A stretch of 9,521 nucleotides of DNA from assembly GCA_017629395.1 (NCBI GenBank), contig JAGBXH010000322.1, forward strand, positions 1 to 9,521, in the 5' to 3' direction. The stretch comes from Clostridia bacterium. Its GTDB lineage: Bacteria > Bacillota > Clostridia > Oscillospirales > CAG-272. Below, piece after piece: positions 1 to 6,707 of this stretch. The translations under genes and the position numbers were made by a program. The notes beneath the pieces are model-generated. The model was not told the origin of the DNA. It saw only the letters and a program-made list of their open reading frames with translations, and ran no database searches. Within the stretch, counting starts at the first letter, position 1; every line of letters starts with the position of its first letter.

Positions 1-2
1 AG

Positions 3-176
3 TACCTGCTGCGCGCCGAGTGTGTGGGCAATACGATACGCGTATACGTGGACGGGGTGCTGTACCTGACCTATACCGATCCCGATCCCTATATGCAGGG
101 TATGGTTGGCGTGCGCGTGCACCAATGCTCCGCCGCGTTCGACGAGCTTTGCATAGAGCCCATGATGAGTCAATAA
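3..176 (+). CDS. 3' end of a gene encoding a protein with a C-terminal concanavalin/LamG-like domain (partial)
   Basis: The last 57 codons of a gene that begins before the window; the stop is TAA. Visible residues include VYVDGVLYLTYTDPDPYM, then GMVGVRV and FDELCIEP at the very end. This pattern (two beta strands with a VDG turn, a small-residue glycine strand, then a final FD-x-hydrophobic strand) is typical of the C-terminal part of LamG-like or 3-keto-disaccharide-hydrolase-like jelly-roll folds, often appended to secreted glycoside hydrolases. The catalytic or main domain is not in view, so the enzyme cannot be named. The next gene starts 38 bp downstream on the same strand with no hairpin between, so the two are probably co-transcribed. 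The fold call is pattern recognition only. Confidence 0.6.
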   Translation, partial: YLLRAECVGNTIRVYVDGVLYLTYTDPDPYMQGMVGVRVHQCSAAFDELCIEPMMSQ

Positions 177-214
177 AAAACGCAATAAACTATTTTTGAA
201 AGGATCTGACAACG

Positions 215-2095
215 ATGAAAAAAATGAAAGCACTTTTATCCGTACTTTTGCTGGCGTGCATGTGTCTGTCTCTGCTTGCCTGCACTCCCGATGCACAGGG
301 CGGTGACCAGACGCAGGGCGACGGCACGACCGCACCCACCGAGCAGGGAACTCCCGCGCCCGAGGAAACGACCGAGCAGACCACGGAAGAGCAGACCACG
401 GAAGAGCAGACTACGGAGGGCGAGCCCGAGAAGCCTGCAACCACACCCGTTGCGCTGTATCAGTTAGCACCCGAAAGAGATAGCCTGCTGCAGTCCTACG
501 TCATCAAGACCGAGAACGGCAAGCTGATCGTCATTGACGGCGGTATTGACGGCGCGGGCAAGGATCGCGCGCCCTATATGCCTACTGCGCTGCGCTCTGT
601 TCTGGGGCTGGGGCAGGACGAGTACTTTGAGGTAGAGGCTTGGTTCCTCTCTCACGCGCACAAGGACCATATGTACGAGCTTTCCAAGATGCTCTCGGAG
701 TACTCCGCAGAGTCCAATTACAAGATCAACAATATCTATTTTGATTTCCCCGAGTTCGGCAGCGCGGAATATCCCGTGCAGAACGGCGATATGGAGATCT
801 CCAAGATCCGTGAAAACATCAACAAGTACGGTGAGGTCATCGGTGCGGGAGCGAATTATTACGATACGCTCAACGGTGCGGTGATCAATACCGAGGCTGT
901 GGCAAAGGGCTTGACCCTTGAGATCGACGGCGTGCGCATTGAAGTGCTGCAGACCTGGGATCCCGCGGACGGCACCTCCAATCTCAACGATACCTCTATC
1001 GTACTTCGCATGACCATCGGCGAGCAGAAGGTGCTGTTCCTGAACGACCTTGGTGCCATTGGCGGCAGACGTCTGCTTGCTACCTATGGCGATGCGCTCA
1101 AGAGTGACATTGTGCAGATGGCGCACCACGGTCAGGGCGGCGTGAACAAGGACGTGTACGAAGCAATCGACGCACAGGTTCACCTGTGGCCCACGCCCCT
1201 TTGGGTATGGAAGAATGAAAACGGCACCTATCAGATCGACGAGGTCAGAAAGTGGGTGTTCGGCAAGAATTTCTTAGAGGCGAGCGAATATGATATCGTT
1301 GCAAGCCTGTATGAAAAGTATCCCACTCGTCTGACAGAGGTTGCTTACTGGAACAGAGTGATCGACTGCATGAGAATCGAGTTCCCGTACATTCTGCCCG
1401 AGCGTGAGATCGAGACCACCGAGGCAGAGACCAATGCGCCCATTGAGCCCGTCGAGCACGACTACGTCAAGGACGGCTTGGTCGCGTACTATAACGGCGC
1501 GCAAAGCACCCGTGACGGTCACGACAAGGATGCGGCAGTATGGCAGGATCTGGTCGGCGGTCACGATATGGCGATCACCAAGAACGAAACCAACTACTTT
1601 ACCGATGCGGGCTTGCGTGCAAGTCAAGCAAAGCATGAATTCCCTGAGGCTGTGGTGAACACCGTCAACGGCGAGGCCTTTACCATTGAACTTCTGTTTG
1701 GCGAATTTACCTCGATCGGTAACAACTTTAATACCTTTATCAGCAGCGCAGACGACCATTTCGCGCTGTTCCGCCGCAATTCCGAGGACGTTTTGGAGCT
1801 CAAGACGCTGGGTAACGGCAGAATTAAGATCAAGGACGGCTTGAATTTGCTGCAGAACAGTCTGATCACCATTACCTACGCGCAAAGCGGTGAGTGTTGC
1901 ATTTACGTCAACGGCGTACTCGCAGGGCAGATCGCAACCGCTGCAGGCTCTTTGAGCGCAGGTAACTTCTTTATCGGTCACTCCGACGGTGCAAAGACCT
2001 TTGATACCACCTATCGTTCCATCCGCTTCTATGACCGCGCATTGACGGCAGAGGAAGTATTGGCAAACGCTAAGGTGGACGGCTTTGGCAATTGA
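215..2095 (+). CDS. Surface lipoprotein: ComEC-type metallo-beta-lactamase-fold hydrolase with C-terminal LamG-like domain
   Basis: 626 residues. Residues 1-23 form a lipoprotein signal peptide with lipobox LLAC (lipidated Cys23), so the protein should be anchored outside the membrane. Residues 24-80 are a Thr/Glu/Pro-rich linker with three EQTTE repeats. Residues ~80-350 carry a metallo-beta-lactamase fold: IVIDGG strand, HAHKDH (H147, H149, D151, H152), FLND (D278) and the AHHG motif (H304, H305). This ligand order matches the hydrolase domain of ComEC-like proteins, but no competence membrane segments are present. Residues ~415-626 resemble a LamG/concanavalin domain, ending in SIRFYDRALTAEEVL, typical of such modules. 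An AAAGGA ribosome site lies about 10 bp before the ATG. The substrate is unknown; a phosphodiester or other extracellular ester is plausible for the fold, with LamG likely giving glycan or surface binding. Confidence 0.85.
   Translation: MKKMKALLSVLLLACMCLSLLACTPDAQGGDQTQGDGTTAPTEQGTPAPEETTEQTTEEQTTEEQTTEGEPEKPATTPVALYQLAPERDSLLQSYVIKTENGKLIVIDGGIDGAGKDRAPYMPTALRSVLGLGQDEYFEVEAWFLSHAHKDHMYELSKMLSEYSAESNYKINNIYFDFPEFGSAEYPVQNGDMEISKIRENINKYGEVIGAGANYYDTLNGAVINTEAVAKGLTLEIDGVRIEVLQTWDPADGTSNLNDTSIVLRMTIGEQKVLFLNDLGAIGGRRLLATYGDALKSDIVQMAHHGQGGVNKDVYEAIDAQVHLWPTPLWVWKNENGTYQIDEVRKWVFGKNFLEASEYDIVASLYEKYPTRLTEVAYWNRVIDCMRIEFPYILPEREIETTEAETNAPIEPVEHDYVKDGLVAYYNGAQSTRDGHDKDAAVWQDLVGGHDMAITKNETNYFTDAGLRASQAKHEFPEAVVNTVNGEAFTIELLFGEFTSIGNNFNTFISSADDHFALFRRNSEDVLELKTLGNGRIKIKDGLNLLQNSLITITYAQSGECCIYVNGVLAGQIATAAGSLSAGNFFIGHSDGAKTFDTTYRSIRFYDRALTAEEVLANAKVDGFGN
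374..418 (+). repeat. Three tandem 15-bp repeats encoding EQTTE in the lipoprotein linker
   Basis: Two identical copies of GAGCAGACCACGGAA at 374-388 and 389-403 are followed by a third copy with two changes at 404-418. The unit is a multiple of three, so copy-number change would lengthen or shorten the extracellular linker by five residues without shifting the frame. Such Thr/Glu linkers are common just after the lipidated cysteine of Clostridia lipoproteins and hold the folded domain away from the membrane through the cell wall. Confidence 0.9.
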
Positions 2096-2122
2096 TATTG
2101 TCAACATTATCATAATACGTGA

Positions 2123-2156
2123 AGATCCCCCCGCCGAGCCTTCGGCGGGGGGATCT
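2123..2156 (+). terminator. Intrinsic terminator of the MBL-LamG lipoprotein gene
   Basis: A perfect 15-bp stem (2123-2137 with 2142-2156) closes a four-base loop GCCT and is followed by GTTTT. It starts 27 bp after the stop codon at 2095. The stem is very GC-rich with six consecutive C-G pairs. On the minus strand the hairpin is followed by TCACGTATT, a poor U-tract, so it fits best as a plus-strand terminator, although it could also slow transcription arriving from the convergent operon. Confidence 0.85.
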
Positions 2157-2161
2157 GTTTT

Positions 2162-2211
2162 CGTCGGGGCGTTCTGCGAATGCCCGCGGGCGATCACTGA
2201 TCGCCCCTACG
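2162..2211. repeat. Palindromic intergenic element of two adjacent hairpins with near-inverted ends
   Basis: Two hairpins sit side by side: 2167-2174 pairs with 2178-2185 (8 bp, one G-T wobble, 3-base loop), and GGGCGATCA at 2188-2196 pairs with TGATCGCCC at 2198-2206 (9 bp, one-base loop). They are joined around CCCGCGGG at 2183-2190. The outer ends are near inverted repeats: CGTCGGGGCG at 2162-2171 against CGCCCCTACG at 2202-2211, whose complement is CGTAGGGGCG. The shape and the GGGGCG...CGCCCCTACG ends resemble short dispersed intergenic repeats I recall from gut Clostridia. With only one copy visible, repeat status is inferred. It lies between convergent genes and may serve as a 3' stabiliser or weak terminator for the minus-strand operon. 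Confidence 0.5.
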
Positions 2212-2233
2212 GTGTGTTTTGTTGATATGATGC

Positions 2234-3355
2234 TTATTTGACGACCTCATCCGTCAGCACGTTGCCCTTGTGGTCGTTGAAAACCACGCGCTTGGTGCCG
2301 TCCGTGCGCAACGTCACGCCGCAGCCCACAAAGCCGTTGCCCTCGGGGGAGAAGATGGGCTTTGAGCCGATGATCGCGGTGCAGGGCTGTCCCCAATGGT
2401 CAAAATCGCAGCCCGCAGGGCAGATTTTGACCGTATGGTGGTGTCCGTACAGCATCAGATCGGGCTTCATTTGGTGCGTCAGCTGCGTCCATTCGCGGTA
2501 AAGCTCCTGCTCAATATCAAAGGGATGCTGGCATACGTGAGAGAATGCAACGTGCGAGATGATCAAGCGGTGCTTGACGCCGGGGGCGTTATATTCCTTG
2601 TCCGCATTGGCAATGACGGATTTGATAAATTCGGATTCCTCCAGGCGGAAGTCGTGGAAGCAGATGGTGTAGCCGTATTCCGCGCAGGAATCGGGCTTAT
2701 CCTCACCGCAATCCATCAAAAGCCCCCACACGCAGCCTGCGCGGAAGGTGTAGTAGGTCTTGCCGTCCTTAATCGGGATGTAGTCGGGCATATCCTCGGC
2801 GTGAATGCCGCGCGTATCGTGATTGCCGCGCGCAAAGACGCAGGGGATCTGACCGTATGTGATTCCCGACGCGATCTCGCAGATGGCGTTGAAATTCTTG
2901 ACGTCACCGCTGTGGTTGGGAATGTCGCCGTTGAGCACCAAGAGGTCGAGCTCGTCGCCAAAGAATTGCCCACAGGCAACCGGCTCGGCAACCAGGTTGT
3001 GCGCGTCCGAGATGTGGTAGAGGTTGATGTCGCCGTCGTCCTTGATGGGCTTGAAGGGCAGCGTCAGCGTGCGTTCGTCCTCGCTTTTGGGGAAGTAGGG
3101 TGCGCGGTCGATCATCTTGCGGTACACCACGGTGTATTCCTTCGCCTCGTCCAGCACGCGCATGGGTAGCGTGACGCGGTGCATGTTGGTGCGCGAGCGC
3201 AAAACGCCGTTGCAATGGTCAAAATAGGTGTGCTCGCCCACCTTGATCCATACGATCACCTCGTCGGAAAAGGGCATAAAGATCTGGTATTGGTCGCCCA
3301 CGGCAAACACGGTGGGATAGGTCAGCATGTATTCGGGAAGAGTGGGAGTGATCAT
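2234..3355 (-). CDS. Calcineurin-like metallophosphoesterase with N-terminal beta domain
   Basis: 373 residues, no signal peptide, so probably cytoplasmic. Residues ~1-100 form a beta-rich, Ig-like leader domain. Residues ~108-320 hold the full metallophosphoesterase motif set: SDAH (D117, H119), NGD (D144), GNHD (N178, H179, D180), ISHVAFSH (H268) and YGHHH (H305, H307). These would bind a two-metal centre that hydrolyses phosphomonoesters or diesters. The tail carries further beta strands. This is the last gene of the five-gene operon, 15 bp after the URO-D-like gene; AAAGGCGG at 3362-3369 lies 6 bp before the ATG and directly follows the upstream stop, supporting this start. The natural substrate is unknown. 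In a glycosidase operon, a sugar phosphate or phosphorylated glycan is possible, but this is inference. Confidence 0.9.
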   Translation of the reverse strand: MITPTLPEYMLTYPTVFAVGDQYQIFMPFSDEVIVWIKVGEHTYFDHCNGVLRSRTNMHRVTLPMRVLDEAKEYTVVYRKMIDRAPYFPKSEDERTLTLPFKPIKDDGDINLYHISDAHNLVAEPVACGQFFGDELDLLVLNGDIPNHSGDVKNFNAICEIASGITYGQIPCVFARGNHDTRGIHAEDMPDYIPIKDGKTYYTFRAGCVWGLLMDCGEDKPDSCAEYGYTICFHDFRLEESEFIKSVIANADKEYNAPGVKHRLIISHVAFSHVCQHPFDIEQELYREWTQLTHQMKPDLMLYGHHHTVKICPAGCDFDHWGQPCTAIIGSKPIFSPEGNGFVGCGVTLRTDGTKRVVFNDHKGNVLTDEVVK

Positions 3356-3370
3356 AAGTGACCGCCTTTC

Positions 3371-4468
3371 TTAATATTGTCCGTATTTGTGTGCCGCCCT
3401 ATACATGGCAAGCACGTTTTCGGTGGGGGAGTTATCCTGAATGGCGTGGGTGGGCGCAAAGTGGTAGCCGCGCACCGCCATCATGGTTTCAAGCGTTTCA
3501 CGGCAGACGCGTTCGGTCTCCTCTGCCGTGCCGTAGGCAAGGGGACCTGCGGTGGAGATACAGCCGCGGAAGTTGAGCCTGCCGCCAAAGTGCTTGGCAA
3601 GATACGCGGGCGACATATTGACAGCCTCGGGCTGCAGGGTGTCCACACCGCGAAGTCCCAGCTCGATCAGATCCTCGTACACCCAGGAGCTGCTGCCGCA
3701 GGAGTGCATCATGCTGGGCAGAGAGTGCGATGCGGCAAGATCGATGAATTGCTTGTGAATGGGCTTGATCTGCTCGCGGTAGAGGTCAAGGCTGATCATG
3801 GGCGCGATCTGCGTGCCAAGGTCCTCGCCCAGCCACACAAAGTCAATATAGCCGCGGCATTTGTCGAGCAGTCGCTCCATGACCGCCAGCTGAAATGCCG
3901 CGCGGCGGCGCATAAAGCTCATAGCCGCCTCGTCGTCCAGTATCAGGTGGCAGAGCACGTCCTCCATGCCCATGATGCGCCCGTTGGAATTGATGATATC
4001 GGGCGTGCCGGGGTCACCTACGTACAAGGCGTACTTGCCGCCGTAGCTTTTGGCGTGTGCAAGTGCTGCGTCGTAGTCAAAGTGATCGGGGTTGGGGATG
4101 GGAAAGGCGTCAAACAGCTCGTCCTCGGCATCCTTTAAGGGAAAATCGCAAAAATCCCAGTAGCCGCCGCTTGCGTGCTCCACCCAGCGCATGATGCAGC
4201 CCTCCAGCTGATTGACCATGCGGTTTTCGGGCACGGCATGCAGCTGCGGGCCGATATAGGGCGCGGAAATGGAGCGTGTGTCCACGCCAAGCGCTTGGTA
4301 TAGCCCCTCTGCATCGGTCGGGGCAATCCCGAGAGCCGCGCAAAGGCGGGCGTGAATGCCGCCGTTGGCGTCGTAGCCGATGGGCACGCGGTCGGTCTTT
4401 TCAAACTCAAACGTCCTGCGCACGCGCTCGCGCGAGGTCATGGTTTCCTTAGCTTTTTCTATGATCAT
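3371..4468 (-). CDS. URO-D superfamily protein, MtaA/CmuA-like, with putative zinc site (possible methyltransferase)
   Basis: 365 residues from the chosen start. MTSRERV followed by FEKTDRVPI is the typical opening of the uroporphyrinogen decarboxylase-like TIM-barrel family. Residues H255 and C257 (HSCG) plus C303 (RGC) match the His-x-Cys...Cys zinc motif of corrinoid- and coenzyme M-linked methyltransferases such as MtaA, which true HemE lacks; GEDLGTQ at ~214-220 is also a family signature. It is therefore unlikely to make haem; zinc-activated methyl transfer is plausible, but no corrinoid protein gene is visible. Start at 4468: AAGGAG at 4475-4480 is 6 bp upstream and overlaps the stop of the GH36 gene. 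An upstream in-frame ATG at 4498 lies inside that gene and is less likely; ATG at 4441 (with AAGGA upstream) is a real alternative. Its role in this operon is unexplained. Confidence 0.82.
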   Translation of the reverse strand: MIIEKAKETMTSRERVRRTFEFEKTDRVPIGYDANGGIHARLCAALGIAPTDAEGLYQALGVDTRSISAPYIGPQLHAVPENRMVNQLEGCIMRWVEHASGGYWDFCDFPLKDAEDELFDAFPIPNPDHFDYDAALAHAKSYGGKYALYVGDPGTPDIINSNGRIMGMEDVLCHLILDDEAAMSFMRRRAAFQLAVMERLLDKCRGYIDFVWLGEDLGTQIAPMISLDLYREQIKPIHKQFIDLAASHSLPSMMHSCGSSSWVYEDLIELGLRGVDTLQPEAVNMSPAYLAKHFGGRLNFRGCISTAGPLAYGTAEETERVCRETLETMMAVRGYHFAPTHAIQDNSPTENVLAMYRAAHKYGQY

Positions 4469-4478
4469 GACGTTCTCC

Positions 4479-6542
4479 TTAACTGAGCGTGATTTCAAGC
4501 ATTCTTGCCTGGTAGTCCTCGGTAAAGTGTACGGTTACGGTGTCTGCGTCAAGCGTACAGGTCACACCGCGCGGGTCTGCGGGGTAAGCGACGCGTGCAC
4601 CCACGGGCTGCAGATCTGCCAGCGGAATGCGCAGCTCGCGCTCACCGCCCAGATTCCAAACGGCAAGCAGCAGCTTGCCCTGGTGCAAAAGTCCCGCTGC
4701 CACCTGCTTTTTGCCAAAGCGGGTAAGACCCAGGGGCAGATAGGGCACGGCAACCTTCTTAAAGGCGGTCATGCCGTCGTAATAGTCAAGACCCTGCTTG
4801 ATCAATGCGAGCTTATCCTCGTTCAAAAGCTCAATGTGGCTGGCTAAGTGAATGCGCCCCAGCAGGCTGTTGACCATGTTCATCATGATCTGCTCGTCCG
4901 AGATGTGCTCGTTGACCCATTCGGAGGTTGCGGTAAAGCCGGGGGTATCCGTGCCTACGGGATAGCTCCATACCGCCGCCTGCTCGGGAAGGACGGCAGA
5001 GAGCACGTTGCCCGCAATGTAGGGGTAGCGCAAATAGCTTGTCTGATCGGAGGTGGAAACGATCGAGAAGTGCGAGAGCGTGGCGTAATCCATGCGCATA
5101 CCGCCCGAGGAGCAGGTTTCAAACAGCACGTCGGGGAAGGTCTTGCGCAGATGGTCGACCCATGCAAGGTAAGCGCGTGCGTGGCTTTCAAGACCCTCTC
5201 CCGGCGTCAGTACGTCCTTGTCCGTGCCAATGCCGCAGTCCTCGTTAAAGTCCATTTTAATGTAGTCCGCACCGTAGTCCTGTACCATGCGGCGAATGGA
5301 CTCGGTCATGTACGCTGTGACCTTGGGATTTCTGTAGTCAAGGAAGTAGCGGTTCATAACGCCGATCCGCTTTCCGTGACGCTGTAAAAAGCAGTCGTCA
5401 TCGTAATATTCCAGCATTTCGGCGCACTTTGTGCCAATGATCTCGGGTTCGATCCAAAGTCCTGCTTTCATGCCAAGGGAGCGGATGTAATCGGTGGTTT
5501 CGCGCACGCCGAGAGGAAAACGCTTGTTGCTCTCTTTCCATTGTCCCACGAAGGGATAGATGATATTGCCGTCCTCCTCGTTGTGCCAGCCGCAGTCAAT
5601 GACGTAGTATTTGACGCCGAGCGCGCTGACCGTGGGCGCATATTTGCGCGTGGTGTCAGCCGAGGGACTGTCCCAGGAAAGGTGCATGTATTCGTTGAAG
5701 ATGGAGGGCAGGTCGGCATCGGGCTTGCATTTGCCCGCAATATGTCTGCGGCACTTGGTCATTTCTGCCAAAAGGGCGTTGAGGTCCTTGCCAAAGGCAA
5801 GCGAGACCGCAGGGGCGGTGTACATCTCTCCGTAAGAGAGCTGCTTGCTCCACGCACCGTGCGAGGCGTTTGCACCGCCTAAGTAGAGGTAGTAGGTAGG
5901 GCCGAGATCACCGATCTCATAGTACCAGGAATTGCTGCTTTCAATCTGGAACATGAGTGCGCTGCCGCTTGCATCTCCGAAAATCACGCCTTGCGGCAGG
6001 GCTTCCTTGGTGGACCATGAGCCTACGTTGGAAAAGGCAATGCGCTTTTGGCTCTGTCCGCCCATGCGGTAAAGTCCGTGCTCGTCAAAGCTGCGAGTGT
6101 CGGGCTGACATTCGGCGTGGTGGCTCTGTACAAATTTGGTAAAGCGCAGCTGCTCGGGCGTGTCGTATGCCCCAATGCCGGGCAGCACGAAGGAGGAAAC
6201 CTCCTCTAACACAATGGGCTGCGGACAGATGCACTTGACGCAGTTGGTCACGTGTACCGCGTCGCAGTCGTCATAAGCCAAAAACAGCGTTGTGACCTCC
6301 ACAAGCGCGCTTTTTTGCACGATGATCAGCGTATTATCGGTCAGCACGTGCGAGACGTAGCGCAGCTTGCGCCCCTCGGAGGAGTTGACCATCTTGACGC
6401 CCAGGTGCGAGTCCTTGACAAAGCCCGCTACCTGCACCTCGCAGAAAATGCCGTCGGGATTTTGCGCAACATTTCCTGCCCTTATAAGGCGGATCGTGTC
6501 ATTTTGTATGCAAAATTGCAATTGCTTGAAATCAATGATCAT
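4479..6542 (-). CDS. Alpha-galactosidase, glycoside hydrolase family 36-like
   Basis: 687 residues, near the usual GH36 size. Residues ~1-265 form the N-terminal beta-supersandwich; ~275-590 the TIM barrel; ~600-687 the C-terminal beta domain. Barrel motifs in order: VIDCGWH (~314-320), GLWIEPEI (~361-368), IKMDFN with probable nucleophile D431, CSSGGMRMD (~477-485), and STSDQT with probable acid/base D499. These are the GH36 catalytic landmarks; the family hydrolyses terminal alpha-galactosides with retention and, in some members, alpha-N-acetylgalactosaminides. There is no signal peptide, so imported oligosaccharides are the expected substrate. The start is fixed by a 4-bp ATGA overlap with the stop of the 50-residue gene upstream, indicating translational coupling; GGAGG lies 10 bp before it. 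D499 is followed by Q rather than the common N, and the NEYMHLSWDSP stretch (~283) differs from the usual N-W-E motif, so substrate preference may differ from melibiase. Confidence 0.9.
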   Translation of the reverse strand: MIIDFKQLQFCIQNDTIRLIRAGNVAQNPDGIFCEVQVAGFVKDSHLGVKMVNSSEGRKLRYVSHVLTDNTLIIVQKSALVEVTTLFLAYDDCDAVHVTNCVKCICPQPIVLEEVSSFVLPGIGAYDTPEQLRFTKFVQSHHAECQPDTRSFDEHGLYRMGGQSQKRIAFSNVGSWSTKEALPQGVIFGDASGSALMFQIESSNSWYYEIGDLGPTYYLYLGGANASHGAWSKQLSYGEMYTAPAVSLAFGKDLNALLAEMTKCRRHIAGKCKPDADLPSIFNEYMHLSWDSPSADTTRKYAPTVSALGVKYYVIDCGWHNEEDGNIIYPFVGQWKESNKRFPLGVRETTDYIRSLGMKAGLWIEPEIIGTKCAEMLEYYDDDCFLQRHGKRIGVMNRYFLDYRNPKVTAYMTESIRRMVQDYGADYIKMDFNEDCGIGTDKDVLTPGEGLESHARAYLAWVDHLRKTFPDVLFETCSSGGMRMDYATLSHFSIVSTSDQTSYLRYPYIAGNVLSAVLPEQAAVWSYPVGTDTPGFTATSEWVNEHISDEQIMMNMVNSLLGRIHLASHIELLNEDKLALIKQGLDYYDGMTAFKKVAVPYLPLGLTRFGKKQVAAGLLHQGKLLLAVWNLGGERELRIPLADLQPVGARVAYPADPRGVTCTLDADTVTVHFTEDYQARMLEITLS

Positions 6543-6691
6543 AATTCGGTTTCCTCCGAGATTTGGAATTGTGCTTGCGTTTTCCTCTTTTTGCGTACCT
6601 GCACGCCGTGCAGGATGAGCAGCGCGGTGATGGGAAGAGCAATCAGGGCAAGCGGTAAGAGCGCAAATATCACGTCAAAAAACAGCTTCAT
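6539..6691 (-). CDS. Small single-pass membrane protein, unknown function
   Basis: 50 residues. After MK, residues ~3-28 are almost wholly hydrophobic (Leu/Ala/Ile/Phe with P13 and P20), followed by a basic cluster RKKRK at 33-37 and a polar tail ending ISEETEL. By the positive-inside rule the tail should be cytoplasmic. Its coding status is supported by context: AAAGGAG at 6702-6708 begins at the last base of the upstream stop codon, 10 bp before this ATG, and its own stop overlaps the GH36 start as ATGA. The same frame can be read upstream to 6787, but that would overlap the preceding gene. I recognise no family. It may be an operon-specific membrane tether or modulator of a transporter or enzyme; that is speculation. 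Proline content and length also allow an uncleaved signal-like peptide. Confidence 0.75.
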   Translation of the reverse strand: MKLFFDVIFALLPLALIALPITALLILHGVQVRKKRKTQAQFQISEETEL

Positions 6692-6707
6692 AAAAGCGTT
6701 TCTCCTT

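Noticed and set aside
1274..2197. Open frame of 307 codons on the minus strand under the MBL-LamG gene and across its terminator
   Set aside because: It begins within the intergenic palindrome, crosses a strong hairpin and has no domain signature; the plus-strand frame is clearly the coding one.
2396..3169. Open frame of 257 codons on the plus strand opposite the metallophosphoesterase gene
   Set aside because: The minus-strand frame carries every metallophosphoesterase motif; the plus-strand product is a motif-free shadow.
3371..4468. HemE, uroporphyrinogen decarboxylase of haem synthesis
   Set aside because: The zinc-type HxC...C residues, the GEDLGTQ motif and the glycosidase operon context all point to the MtaA/CmuA-like branch, and no haem genes are nearby.
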